A DNA stretch of 34,087 bases from Acetivibrio straminisolvens JCM 21531 (GCF_000521465.1 NZ_BAVR01000044.1:1-34087); one strand, 5' to 3'. Positions 18,873 through 28,605 are shown, counted from the stretch's first letter. The notes: a model not told the origin generated them from the letters alone. Program-made: numbers and translations.

Positions 18873-19047
18873 TTTTTATTTGTGTATTTTGCTAGTATTA
18901 AGTCCTAGCATTATATTATAATAAATCTATAAAAAATGTTATAATTGAAACATATAATGACCTTATTTTTTAAGTCTTTTTGCCCGTTTGATAATATTCT
19001 ATGAAGAAAGGATCAAATATAGTTAATAGACTATATTGGTGGTAGAT

Positions 19048-21629
19048 ATGCCGGCTTTTGAGAGAGTTAAATCAGGTATACCGAGTTTGGATAAGGTTCT
19101 TGACAACATGAGACTTGGAGATAATGTGGTTATTCAAGTAACTTGCTTGAATGATTTTAAAAGAATCGTACGTCCCTTTGTACAGCAATCTATAGAAGAT
19201 AAAAGAAATATCATTTATATTCGATTTTCCACCCACGAACCTTTATTGGAATATACAGAAGGTCTTAAAATCTATCAGCTAAACGCCAATAGCGGCTTTG
19301 AGGCCTTTACGGTTGAAGTTCATAATATAATCAAAAATGAAGGTGCAGAAGCGTTTTATGTGTTTGATTCTCTCTCTGACCTGCAGGTTGCCTGGTCTAC
19401 AGATTTGATGATGGGAAATTTCTTTTGTGTGACTTGCCCCTATTTGTTTGAACTTGATACTGTGGCATTGTTCCCGGTATTAAGAGGGCATCACGACTTT
19501 GCGACAATTGCTCGTATTCAGGAGACTACTCAATTATTTATTGATGTGCATTCGGATGATAAAGATATATTTGTACATCCTATTAAAGTATGGAACCGCT
19601 ATTTGCCTGACATGTATTTGCCTTACAGGCTCAATGACGATAACCGGTTGGAATCCCTAACCAATAGTGTGGACTTGGCTGATTATTACAACCTCATTCA
19701 TAATGAACAAATGAAGCATGCAGAGCAGAATATTGACAGCTATGACAGGTTTTTCAGAGAGGCCAAGGAATCCTATTATAGGGGAGAAATTACAGACTGG
19801 ACTCTCAACAAAATAACCCGTAGTATGATGACCCACGATCATAAAATGGCTGATCTGATAAGAAAAGAATTCAGTCCTGAGGACTACTTCTATATTAAAG
19901 AAAGAATGATCGGGACGGGAACAATTGGAGGAAAGGCTTGCGGTATGCTTTTAGCAAGGAAAATGGTTGCAAACTACTTGCCGCAGTATGTAAAGTATTT
20001 GGAGCCTCAGGATTCTTATTATATTGGGACGGATATTTTTTATTCATATATTGTTGAAAACAAACTTTGGAAATTGCGTATTTTACAGCGTAGTAACGAG
20101 TACTATTTTGAAAAGGCAGAGGAGTTGAAAAATGCGATATTAAACGGAAAATTCTCCGAATCGATTCGGGCCCAATTTAGAAGAATGCTGAACTATTTCG
20201 GACAAATTCCTATCATTGTACGTTCAAGTAGTTTCCTTGAAGACGGATTTGGAAATGCTTTTGCAGGAAAATACGAGTCGGTTTTCTGTGTAAATGCATG
20301 CAGCCCGGAAGAAAGGCTTTTGCAATTTGAAAATGCAGTGCGCAGGGTATATGCAAGTACCATGGATAAGTCTGCTTTGGAATACCGCAGACAACGGGGA
20401 TTGGATAAAATGGACGAGCAAATGGCTATTTTGGTGCAGCGTGTCAGCGGAACAAAATTTGATAAATATTATATGCCTTGTGCCGCGGGAGTAGGGTTTT
20501 CCTACAGTGTGTACCGCTGGAGTGATGAGCTAAGTGCAGATGCAGGGCTGTTACGCTTGGTTGCGGGCCTTGGGACAAAGGCAGTTGACAGAACGGGTAT
20601 CGATTATCCCAGATTGGTAAATTTGGATAACCCTGAAAGTACCACTTTAATTAGAGCAAGAGATAAACATCGTTTTCGCAGCGAAAAGTAGATGTTATTG
20701 ATCTGCAGAAAAATGAAATGAGAGATGTGTCTGTAAATGATTTGATTCGGGAGCTCCCGGATTGGTATTTGAGACTTATATGTGAGCATGATTATGATAC
20801 TGAGAGAATGTTTTTTGAAAGGGGGCAGAGGAGGGAAGTTCTTTTTGTTTCCTGTGACGGGATTGTAAAGAAAAAAGAACTTATGAAGATGATGAAAGAC
20901 ATCCTCTCTACTCTTGAGGAGCATTACGGAAATCCGGTAGACATGGAATACACAATTAATTTTAGAAAAGACGGTGCGTTTACCGTAAATATTCTGCAGT
21001 GCAGACCTATGTCCGTATGGCAAAGTGCTGCCAGTCAGGATATTCCAAGCATTGAGGAGGATAAAATTTTTTTTAAGGTCAATCAGACCTTTATGGGAAA
21101 TTCCGCAAAACTAAATATTGATGTAGTTGTGTGGATTGATTCTAAAAAATATCATGGCTATGCTTATAATCAGAAAAGTTCAATATGCAGTATAGTATCA
21201 AAGATTAACAAATATTATGAGGGAAAGAATAAGAAGTTGATGCTTGTAAGTCCGGGACGAATCGGCACATCATCCCCCGATTTGGGTGTCCCTGTTGTGT
21301 TTTCGGATATATCCAATTTTAAAATTTTATGCGAATATGCAGATACGGAAATCGGATTTGTTCCTGAGTTATCTTACGGCAGTCATATGTTTCAAGATAT
21401 AGTTGAAACGGAAATGTTTTATGTGGCAGCAATGGACACCGAACAGAGCGGTACTGAAATATTTAATAAGGAATTTTTCAAAAATGAAGTTTCGGTTTTA
21501 CAGCACATTGCCTCTGATGCCGAAAGCTTTGCAGATATTATCAAGGTGTACGAATTTGATGTTTCAAAATCACTGAATCTTTTTGCTGATTTTAAGAAAA
21601 GAACTGTCATTTGCGGTATAAGCTCTTAA
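19048..21629 (+). CDS. KaiC-like / PPDK ATP-grasp fusion protein of unknown function (apparent frameshift)
   Basis: About 860 aa after one repair. Residues 1-215 resemble a KaiC/RecA-type fold (RVKSGIPSLDKVLDN, IIYIRFSTHEPLLE, AFYVFDSLSDLQVAW), but the P-loop is absent: the expected GxxGxGKT position reads QVTCLNDFKR. From about 288 comes a pyruvate phosphate dikinase-type nucleotide-binding domain: GTGTIGGKACGM, then VRSSSFLEDGFGNAFAGKYE (391-410) and ILVQRVSG. The frame ends at TAG 20689-20691; adding one T in the T run at 20673-20676 gives HRFSQRKVDVIDLQ and continues to 21629. No swivelling phosphohistidine domain or PEP-binding barrel follows, so it is not a complete PPDK or PEP synthase. 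ATG 19048 is preferred, with a weak GGTGG upstream. The biochemical role is unknown. It stands alone between terminators. Confidence 0.8.
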
Positions 21630-21650
21630 TTTTTCGGGTATGTCAATTTT

Positions 21651-21685
21651 AAGTTCCCTTGGAATAATTCTTAGGGAGCTTTTTT
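21651..21685 (+). terminator. Intrinsic terminator after the KaiC-PPDK gene
   Basis: AGTTCCCT (21652-21659) pairs with AGGGAGCT (21673-21680), with one G-T pair, followed by a run of five T. Confidence 0.85.
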
Positions 21686-21755
21686 CATTAAATTTTTATG
21701 GGTGAGAAAAGTTTTTGTAACCGAAAATTTTCTTTATACCGAGGCGTTATAATTG

Positions 21756-21784
21756 TTGAAAAGCGCCCATTAATGTGGTATTAT
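21756..21784 (+). promoter_or_regulatory. Sigma-A-like promoter of the AEC carrier gene
   Basis: TTGAAA (21756-21761) and TATTAT (21779-21784) are exactly 17 bases apart. This gives a leader of about 90 bases before the ATG at 21882. Confidence 0.7.
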
Positions 21785-21881
21785 ATCAGTCGGTCAAACT
21801 GCTAAAAAACGTCGATAAATAGGAGATATGTCTAAAGAGTGTCTCAATGCAGTTTGATAATATTTTGTAGGAGTCTTAGAA

Positions 21882-22892
21882 ATGATCGAAATTCAAAGCC
21901 TTACAGCTCAAATACAGATTTTAATCAATCAAATTTCTATTTTGGTAATTATGGGACTTATAGGATTTATTGCAGGCAAGACCCGTTATCTTCCCGACAA
22001 TTCGGGAACAGTGCTTTCAAGGACAGTAATAAAGCTTACAGCACCGCTCTTGATTTTTACAACTTTGGCAGGGCGTAATTTTACCAAAGACATTCTGATA
22101 AACGGAATGTTTATTTTCCTGTTGGGAGCGGTATTTATTATGTTTTCCTTTGTTCTGGGACATTTTACCGGTAAGATATTGGGTCTTGAAGGGGCAACGA
22201 AAAATGTATATAAAATGCATTTTATGTTTGGAAATGTAATTTATCTGGCTTTTCCCCTTTTAAGATCGCTTTACGGAGACGGCATTTTAATTTATGCTGT
22301 ATTTTTCAATCTGGCAAATGACGCTATTTTATGGACTTTAGGAATTTTCCTCGTTAACAGGCATAAAAAGGTGAGTGTGAAGGAGAATCTAAAGCACCTC
22401 ATAAATGCCAATACCATAGCCTTTACAGCAGGTCTTGTTATTATGCTGATAAAGTCGAATTTTAAGGGTATTATAGACAGTATTCCGTACATTTATGATA
22501 TTGGCGGCTTTATATCCAATGCATTTATTCCGATAGGCGAAGCTACAGTTCCTTTATCAATGCTTTTTATCGGTCTGATATTGTCGGAGACTAAAATCAG
22601 CAGTGCAAAAGATTTAATAAAGAGGTACCCTATATTTATTCTGGCCTTGTTTAAACTTATTTTGATTCCATGCATTGCTTTATTTGTCTTTTCATTTATA
22701 GATTTTGTAGATCCCCTTGTCAAAGCAGTAATTATTCTACAGCTTTCGATGCCATGCGGCACAATTGTTCCGGCTTTAGCGGAACAGTATGGTTCAGACT
22801 ATAGAATAGCTACTGAAAACGTATTTATTACAACATTACTGGGAATTGTAACAATGCCCTTGGTGGTTTATTTGCTGTCTTTGATTGGATAG
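21882..22892 (+). CDS. AEC (auxin efflux carrier) family membrane transporter
   Basis: A 336-aa integral membrane protein with about ten hydrophobic helices, in two groups flanking a charged loop (NRHKKVSVKENLKHL, near 160-175). Family features include the first helix ending GFIAGKTRYLP, the helix KLTAPLLIFTTL, and the C-terminal IILQLSMPCGTIVPALAEQY, a pattern of the AEC group that carries malate, other organic acids or amino acids. The substrate cannot be assigned. TAGGAG (21869-21874) lies seven bases before the ATG. It has its own promoter and a strong terminator, so it is transcribed alone. A 79-codon frame at 21839 overlaps its start in another frame and is ignored. Confidence 0.88.
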   Translation: MIEIQSLTAQIQILINQISILVIMGLIGFIAGKTRYLPDNSGTVLSRTVIKLTAPLLIFTTLAGRNFTKDILINGMFIFLLGAVFIMFSFVLGHFTGKILGLEGATKNVYKMHFMFGNVIYLAFPLLRSLYGDGILIYAVFFNLANDAILWTLGIFLVNRHKKVSVKENLKHLINANTIAFTAGLVIMLIKSNFKGIIDSIPYIYDIGGFISNAFIPIGEATVPLSMLFIGLILSETKISSAKDLIKRYPIFILALFKLILIPCIALFVFSFIDFVDPLVKAVIILQLSMPCGTIVPALAEQYGSDYRIATENVFITTLLGIVTMPLVVYLLSLIG

Positions 22893-22922
22893 ATTATTGT
22901 AAACCTATAATTTCATAGAAAA

Positions 22923-22966
22923 ACGAATATTAACCTCGAAAACTGAAAATAATGTTCGTATTTTTT
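22923..22966 (+). terminator. Intrinsic terminator after the AEC carrier gene
   Basis: ACGAATATTA (22923-22932) pairs with TAATGTTCGT (22950-22959), with one G-T pair, and is followed by A and six T. Confidence 0.8.
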
Positions 22967-22977
22967 GATAACTTTCA

Positions 22978-23007
22978 TTGACAACCTGTACTTTGTTTTG
23001 ATAGTAT
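22978..23007 (+). promoter_or_regulatory. Sigma-A-like promoter of the NCS2 permease leader
   Basis: A perfect -35 TTGACA (22978-22983) is 18 bases from TAGTAT (23002-23007). The predicted transcript begins near 23014, about 227 bases before the permease ATG. Confidence 0.7.
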
Positions 23008-23013
23008 TATTTA

Positions 23014-23197
23014 TGTGAAAATCAGGTTTGCTTTGAACAAAAACTTAGCGTAAACATCACGGATTTCTATTTATCGACTTAAAATTACATCTTTGTGGGA
23101 TAATAATATTGTTTCAATTTAGAATCGGAAGTTTTGGCGGTTAATGGCATCGTTTTGTTGTATCGGTTTGAAGGGTTGGTCCTGCCAGCCCATTTTT
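23014..23197 (+). ncRNA. Candidate attenuating leader RNA or small RNA upstream of the purine permease
   Basis: A promoter at 22978-23007 and an intrinsic terminator at 23173-23197 bracket about 185 bases with no reading frame; the only early ATG is followed directly by TGA. The permease begins 43 bases after the terminator with no room for another promoter. Transcription must therefore read through the terminator, or the leader is a separate short RNA. The conserved J1/2 and loop sequences of the guanine/adenine riboswitch were looked for and not found. A sensor of another kind, or protein-mediated control, is inference. Confidence 0.45.
23173..23197 (+). terminator. Intrinsic terminator inside the permease leader
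   Basis: GGGTTGG (23173-23179), loop TCCTG, CCAGCCC (23185-23191), then A and five T. This compact strong hairpin lies between the promoter and the ribosome site of the permease. Confidence 0.85.
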
Positions 23198-23240
23198 ATT
23201 TCAAACTTTTATAAATCCGAAAGGATGAAGGAGGGGTTTT

Positions 23241-24637
23241 ATGGAAAAGTTTTTTAAGCTCAAAGAAAACGGCACAAATGTCAGGACAGAATTTATAGCG
23301 GGCCTAACTACTTTCGTAACGATGGCATATGTTATTTTTGTCAATCCCAATACCCTGGAGGCCGCAGGGATGGATAAGGGTGCTGTATTTGTTGCAACAA
23401 TACTTGCAGCAATAATCGGTACATTGATAATGGGATTGGTTGCAAATGTTCCGTATGCTCAGGCACCGGGCATGGGACTAAATGCATTCTTTGCGTACAC
23501 CGTTGTTTTGGGACAGGGATTTTCGTGGCAACAGGCTTTGGCAATAGTTTTTATTTGCGGATTGATAAACATACTCATAACTGTCACGAGAGTCAGAAAG
23601 ATGTTGATAGCTGCTATACCGGAATCACTCCAGTATGCTATAAGCGGCGGAATAGGCCTGTTTATAACATACATAGGAATTAAACAGGCGCATTTGCTTG
23701 ATTTTACTGTTAGCAGTGGCACTTATACTACACTGCCCAACGGAAGTGTAGTTTCAGGAGATATTGTTCCGGCTCTTGCCAACTTTACAGATCCGGTAAC
23801 TCAATTGGCATTAATCGGGCTTGTAATCACAGTTGTTTTAATGCTTTTAAAGGTCAAAGGAGCAATACTTTGGGGAATAATGGCAACCACTGTCATTGGG
23901 TTGTTTATGAATATAACACCTATTCCGGATCTAACAGCGACAAGCTTTTACCTCCATCAATGTCGGAGACTTTTTTAAAGCTTGATTTGGCAGGGCTCTT
24001 TAGCGACCCCAGCAAGATACTGACTGTTTTGGCTACAATACTTGCCTTCAGCCTGTCGGATACTTTTGATACAATAGGAACGTTCCTTGGAACGGGCAGA
24101 AAGACCGGAATTTTTGACGAAGAGGATGAAAAAGCACTTCACTCAGGAAAAGGCTTTAAATCAAGACTGGACAAGGCTTTGTTTGCAGATTCGACAGCTA
24201 CATCCATAGGTGCACTTTTAGGTACAAGCAATACCACCACCTATGTTGAAAGTGCTGCAGGAATCAGCGTAGGAGGAAGAACCGGTCTTACATCAGTTTT
24301 CACCGCATTGTTTTTCTTCTTGGCGTTGTTCTTATCGCCGATCGCGGGTATGGTAACAGCTGCCGCAACTGCTCCAGCACTTATTGTCGTAGGTATTTTA
24401 ATGATGGAATCCCTTGCTAAGATAAAGTGGGATGATTTTGAAGAGGCTGTTTCAGCATTCTTCACAGTTGTTATAATGCCTTTTACCTACAGTATTTCAA
24501 ATGGAGTTGCTGCAGGTTTTACATTCTACGTAATATCAAAAATAGTTAGAGGTAAAGCAAAAGAGGTACATCCAATCCTTTATATAGTAGTGTTAATGTT
24601 TATATTGAATTTTGTGTTTGGAGCTTTAGGCTTTTAG
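23241..24637 (+). CDS. NCS2-family (AzgA/PbuG-like) hypoxanthine/guanine permease (apparent frameshift)
   Basis: An integral membrane purine transporter of about 465 aa after one repair. The N-terminus GTNVRTEFIAGLTTFVTMAY, then AATILAAIIGTLIMGL and PGMGLNAFFAYTVVLG are typical of the AzgA branch of NCS2. The second half has LSDTFDTIGTFLGTG, a membrane motif that carries substrate-contact residues in this group. The first frame runs off at about 23930 and ends at TAA 23976; one T restored at 23930 (GGATTCTAAC) joins it to the -1 frame, giving PDSNSDKLLPPSMSETF. AAGGAGGGG precedes the ATG. The gene lies directly before the de novo purine operon and behind an attenuator-like leader, so expression is probably tied to purine supply. 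Substrate preference among purine bases is inferred only from the family. Confidence 0.9.
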
Positions 24638-24644
24638 ATACTGA

Positions 24645-24685
24645 ATATAAAAGTTTGATCCGTTAGGATCAGACTTTTATATTTT
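24645..24685 (+). terminator. Strong intrinsic terminator after the purine permease
   Basis: A 17-bp stem (24645-24661 with 24666-24682, one G-T pair) has a 4-base GTTA loop and a short T tail. It separates the permease from the purine operon. Confidence 0.9.
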
Positions 24686-24778
24686 CTGATGGCTAATTTT
24701 GGGACACGATAATTATGTAAGAATATATGAGTTAACAATATAACAAATATTATATAAAATTTTCATGGAGGTTGAACT

Positions 24779-25300
24779 ATGGCTATGACAAAAGTTGAAA
24801 AAAAACCAAAAGTTGCTCTTGTTATGGGAAGCGATTCCGATTTTTCAGTTTTACAGAACTGCATCAAGGTTTTAAAGCAGTTTGATGTAGAGGTTTCGGC
24901 AATAGTTTGTTCGGCTCACAGGACACCTGACAAAGCGGCAGAATTTGCTAAGGGTGCTGAAGAAAACGGTTTTGACGTTATAATAGCCGGTGCCGGAAAA
25001 GCAGCTCATTTGCCGGGAGTTTTGGCAGCATTTACGCCCCTACCGGTTATCGGTGTACCCATTAAATCATCTACATTGGACGGGCTGGATTCATTACTGT
25101 CTATAGTTCAGATGCCTTCCGGAATTCCTGTTGCCACAGTTGCTATTGACGGAGCGGAAAATGCAGCTCTGCTCGCGGTTCAGATATTGTCAACTGCTTA
25201 TACGGAGCTCAGAGAAAAGATGAAGGAATATAAGAAGCAACTTGAGAAAAAAGTTGAAGAGAGGAACGAAGCACTTCAAGAAAAGATAAAGAGCCTTTAA
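24779..25300 (+). CDS. purE: N5-carboxyaminoimidazole ribonucleotide mutase
   Basis: A 173-aa cytoplasmic enzyme that moves the carboxyl group of N5-CAIR to C4, forming CAIR in IMP synthesis. The class I core is complete: MGSDSDFSVLQNC, SAHRTPDKA with the catalytic His, AGAGKAAHLPGVLAA, and PLPVIGVPIKSSTLDGLDSL. The C-terminus adds a charged helix of about 30 residues (LREKMKEYKKQLEKKVEERN), slightly longer than the usual 160-170 aa. GGAGG (24766-24770) lies eight bases before the ATG. It opens the purE-F-M-N-H-D cluster. No purine riboswitch or clear PurR site is visible upstream; weak promoter-like sequences occur in the AT-rich 90 bases between the terminator and the gene. Confidence 0.96.
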   Translation: MAMTKVEKKPKVALVMGSDSDFSVLQNCIKVLKQFDVEVSAIVCSAHRTPDKAAEFAKGAEENGFDVIIAGAGKAAHLPGVLAAFTPLPVIGVPIKSSTLDGLDSLLSIVQMPSGIPVATVAIDGAENAALLAVQILSTAYTELREKMKEYKKQLEKKVEERNEALQEKIKSL

Positions 25301-25339
25301 TAATTCATATTTTACTAAATTGATATAAGGAGAAAAAAT

Positions 25340-26809
25340 ATGTTTGGCATGAAAAGGGAAAATCATTTTAATAACATAAACGATATTTTCTTGTCCGAAG
25401 ACGAATTTGTATTTGACAAGTTAAAAGAAGAGTGTGGGGTTTTCGGAATTTACAATAAAAACAATTTGGATAGTGCACGCCTGACTTATTATGCACTGTA
25501 CGCTCTTCAGCACAGGGGACAGGAAAGTGCCGGAATTGCCGTCAACGATGGGGAAAAGCTGCTTTTCCACAAGGATATGGGGCTTGTACCTGAGATTTTT
25601 AATGAAAAAATTCTAAACAGCCTAAAAGGTAAAATTGCAATAGGGCATGTGAGATATTCAACAACCGGCGCAAGCAGCAGGGAAAACTCTCAGCCTATGG
25701 TTATAAAATACAAGAGCGGCCAGATGGCTATGGCTCACAACGGTAACCTTGTAAACGCAGCAAAAATAAGAGAAAAGCTGGAAGAAGAGGGTATTATATT
25801 TCAGTCGACAATTGATTCCGAAGTAATTTTGAATTTGATTTCAAGGTTCAGGTTGTCCAGCAATAATATTGAAGAGGCAATCGTGAAGGTGATGAAAGAA
25901 ATAAAAGGTGCCTATTCGCTGGTTATTCTCACGCCAAACAAACTTATAGGTATCAGGGATCCTCATGGAATAAGGCCTCTTTGCATTGGCCATATAGATG
26001 ATTCCTATATCCTTGCTTCAGAGACTTGTGCTCTTGATGCAATAGGGGCAGAATATATAAGAGATGTGAATCCCGGAGAGATAATTGTTATTGAAGAAAG
26101 CGGCATGACTTCGATACAAATGGAAGTTCCCGGAAAGTCGGCACTTTGTATTTTTGAGCATATTTATTTTGCAAGACCCGACAGTTACATTGACGGAGCC
26201 AGTGTTCACAGGGCAAGAATTGAGGCCGGAAGGAGGCTTGCTCAGGAGCACCCGGTAGAAGCGGATCTTGTTTTTGGAGTTCCGGATTCGGGAATATCTG
26301 CAGCGTTGGGTTACTCCATGGAGTCGGGTATACCTTATGATTTGGGACTTATTAAAAACAGGTATATCGGAAGAACCTTTATTCAACCCGAGCAAGGGCA
26401 GAGAGAAAACGGCGTGAGAATTAAGCTTAACGCCTTGAAGGAAGCTGTTGACGGGAAAAGAGTTGTTATGATAGATGACTCAATAGTGAGAGGTACTACC
26501 AGTAAAAGACTTGTTCAGATTTTGAGGGATGCCGGTGCGAAAGAAGTTCATATGAGAATTAGTTCTCCGCCTTATATATATCCATGTTTCTTTGGAGTCG
26601 ATACATCGAGCAGATCCCAGCTTATTGCTGCGGAATGTTCTGTTGAAGAGATTAGAAAGATGACAGGTGCAGACAGTCTCGGATACTTGAGTCTTGAAGG
26701 ACTTTTGAAAACACCTGTTGGAGCTAAATGCGGTTTTTGCACCGGATGCTTCACCGGCCAATATCCGATGGAAGTACCTGAAAATGCAAATAAGTATAGT
26801 TGCGGATAA
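25340..26809 (+). CDS. purF: Amidophosphoribosyltransferase
   Basis: A 489-aa cytoplasmic enzyme that transfers ammonia from glutamine to PRPP, the first committed step of purine synthesis. It is the Bacillus-type form: a 31-residue propeptide precedes the catalytic N-terminal Cys32 (ECGVFGIY), as removed in maturation of the oxygen-sensitive 4Fe-4S enzymes. Cluster cysteines appear in ALCIFEHIYF, in PCFFG and in CGFCTGCF. The glutaminase domain has HRGQESAGIA and GHVRYSTTG, and the PRPP loop is MIDDSIVRGTTS. AAGGAG precedes the ATG. It follows purE by 39 bases and lies about 60 bases before purM. Confidence 0.97.
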   Translation: MFGMKRENHFNNINDIFLSEDEFVFDKLKEECGVFGIYNKNNLDSARLTYYALYALQHRGQESAGIAVNDGEKLLFHKDMGLVPEIFNEKILNSLKGKIAIGHVRYSTTGASSRENSQPMVIKYKSGQMAMAHNGNLVNAAKIREKLEEEGIIFQSTIDSEVILNLISRFRLSSNNIEEAIVKVMKEIKGAYSLVILTPNKLIGIRDPHGIRPLCIGHIDDSYILASETCALDAIGAEYIRDVNPGEIIVIEESGMTSIQMEVPGKSALCIFEHIYFARPDSYIDGASVHRARIEAGRRLAQEHPVEADLVFGVPDSGISAALGYSMESGIPYDLGLIKNRYIGRTFIQPEQGQRENGVRIKLNALKEAVDGKRVVMIDDSIVRGTTSKRLVQILRDAGAKEVHMRISSPPYIYPCFFGVDTSSRSQLIAAECSVEEIRKMTGADSLGYLSLEGLLKTPVGAKCGFCTGCFTGQYPMEVPENANKYSCG

Positions 26810-26872
26810 TATTGGTCAATTGCTAAAATTAGATTATATAATTTATTTTATTTCTAATTAGGAGGTACTTTG

Positions 26873-27891
26873 ATGACTACGTATAAAGATGCGGGTGTTG
26901 ATGTTGAAGCGGGTTATGAAGCTGTCAGGCTTATGAGGAATGATGTAAAAAGAACATTCAGGCCTGAGGTTCTTACCGATATAGGAGGATTTGGCGGATT
27001 ATTTGGTTTAAACAAAGATAAATATTCGAACCCTGTTTTGGTATCGGGGACCGATGGGGTAGGGACAAAGTTGAAAATTGCTTTTTTGATGGACAAGCAT
27101 GACACTGTTGGTATTGACTGTGTGGCAATGTGTGTAAATGATGTTGTATGCAGTGGTGCGGAGCCTCTGTTTTTCCTCGACTATATTGCTCTGGGCAAAA
27201 ACCGTCCCGAAAAGGTGGCACAAATTGTCAAAGGTATAGCCGATGGCTGCGTTGAGGCAGGGTGTGCTTTGATAGGCGGAGAGACAGCAGAAATGCCCGG
27301 ATTTTACCCTGAAGATGAGTATGATTTGGCCGGATTTGCTGTCGGGATAGTGGACAGAGATAAGATTATAGACGGCAGTAAAATTAAGCCGGGAGACAAA
27401 TTAATCGGGCTTGCTTCATCGGGTATCCACAGCAACGGATACTCCTTGGTAAGAAAAATTGGCGCCAAATCCCAAAAGCTTCGGAAGAGGTTAAGATTCT
27501 TGGAACCACTTTAGGTGAAGAGATTATAAAGCCTACAAGGTTGTATGTTAAGACAATCCTGGATTTGAAAGAAAAGTTTGAATTAAAAGGAATATCCCAT
27601 ATTACCGGCGGAGGATTCATTGAGAACATACCGAGAATGCTGCCTCAAGGTCTGGGAGTTAAGATATTTAAGGGAACTTGGCCGGTACTTCCGATATTTA
27701 CTCTCTTAAAGGACCTTGGGAATCTTGATGAAATGGATATGTACAATACCTTTAATATGGGAATAGGCATGACAATTGCTGTGGATGCTGAAATTGCAAA
27801 TAGTGTTTTGGAGTATTTGAATAAAGACAAAGAGCAAGCTTACATAATTGGAGAAATTGTATCGGATAAGGCAGGGCTTGAGATATGTTAA
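26873..27891 (+). CDS. purM: Phosphoribosylformylglycinamidine cyclo-ligase (apparent frameshift)
   Basis: The AIR synthetase, an ATP-dependent ring-closing enzyme, about 339 aa after repair. The family markers [33 protein letters not shown], the GG-containing loop [12 protein letters not shown] and [15 protein letters not shown] are in the first frame, which ends at 27514. The C-terminal half ([31 protein letters not shown]) is in the -1 frame. One base missing near 27471-27473 (CCC for CCCC) would give [20 protein letters not shown]; the exact position is less certain than for the other breaks. GGAGG (26861-26865) is seven bases before ATG 26873. The stop overlaps the purN start by seven bases, indicating translational coupling. 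Confidence 0.93.
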
Positions 27892-28514
27892 GAATTGGTG
27901 TATTGGTTTCCGGAGGAGGAACCAATCTGCAGGCTATAATTGATAAGATTGAAAGCGGCTTTATAAAGGACTGTTCCATTGTTACCGTTGTATCGAGCAA
28001 GCCCAATGTATATGCTCTGGAAAGGGCGAAAAAGCACAACATTTCGGCTGTTTGCATTGCGAGGAAGGATTATGCTTCAGTGCATGAGTATGGGGAAGCG
28101 CTGATAGAGCATTTTGAAAGCTATGATGTTGGGCTTGTTGTGATGGCTGGTTTTTTGTCCATACTTGGAGAGAACTTTGTAAGGCGGTTTGAGAACAGGA
28201 TAATTAATATTCATCCTTCTTTGATACCAGCTTTTTGCGGCAAAGGTTATTACGGTATAATTCCTCATCAGAAAGCACTGGAATACGGTGTCAAGGTGAC
28301 CGGGGCTACTGTTCATTTCGTTGAACTTGAAGCCGACAGCGGACCGATTATCTTGCAGAAAGCTGTGTACATAAAGGACGATGACACTGCGGAAACGCTT
28401 CAAAAGAGGGTAATGGAAGAAGCGGAGTGGGAAATTCTCCCCGAGGCTATAAAGCTTTTTGCCGAAGGAAGGCTTGAGGTTGAGGGAAGAAAAGTCAGGA
28501 TTAGGGATAAGTAA
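27885..28514 (+). CDS. purN: Phosphoribosylglycinamide formyltransferase
   Basis: A 209-aa enzyme that transfers formyl from 10-formyl-THF to GAR. It opens with the phosphate-binding loop [17 protein letters not shown]. The catalytic block [17 protein letters not shown] carries the conserved Asn-x-His, and [18 protein letters not shown] carries the conserved His and Asp. The usual Pro-Gly after Phe is Cys-Gly-Lys-Gly here, a variant seen in clostridial proteins as far as I recall. The ATG at 27885 lies within the end of purM (ATGTTAA overlap). No frameshift is seen. Confidence 0.96.
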   Translation: MLRIGVLVSGGGTNLQAIIDKIESGFIKDCSIVTVVSSKPNVYALERAKKHNISAVCIARKDYASVHEYGEALIEHFESYDVGLVVMAGFLSILGENFVRRFENRIINIHPSLIPAFCGKGYYGIIPHQKALEYGVKVTGATVHFVELEADSGPIILQKAVYIKDDDTAETLQKRVMEEAEWEILPEAIKLFAEGRLEVEGRKVRIRDK

Positions 28515-28605
28515 GCCGGTAAGGCAGTTAATATTAGTGAAATTGCTATATACAAACGATGCAAAGGTACTCAAATTTTTATTATAAACTAAAAGGAGTG
28601 ATAAT

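Larger units (their letters stand above)
18746..19047 (+). other. Intergenic region with tandem terminators and a promoter candidate
   Basis: No gene is seen in these 302 bases. Two hairpin terminators follow bglB (18763-18809 and 18841-18872). TGTTATAAT at 18937-18945 is an extended -10 element that could start transcription of the next gene; its leader would be about 95 bases. A short palindrome, GCTAG-N9-CTAGC, lies at 18892-18910. Confidence 0.6.
22893..23240 (+). other. Intergenic region carrying the NCS2 permease leader
   Basis: No coding gene is seen in these 348 bases. In order they hold the AEC gene terminator (22923-22966), a sigma-A promoter (22978-23007), about 165 bases of transcribed leader, a second intrinsic terminator (23173-23197) and the permease ribosome site AAGGAGGGG near 23228. 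I could not recognise the purine riboswitch core in the leader. Confidence 0.7.

Noticed and set aside
21839..22078. 79-codon + strand open frame overlapping the AEC transporter start
   Set aside because: It is a frame shadow of the transporter; the transporter frame has the ribosome site and family sequence.
24686..24778. Purine riboswitch or PurR-type operator before purE
   Set aside because: The gap is only about 90 AT-rich bases and shows neither the conserved riboswitch core nor a convincing paired operator. Promoter-like hexamers there are too weak or too close to the ribosome site.
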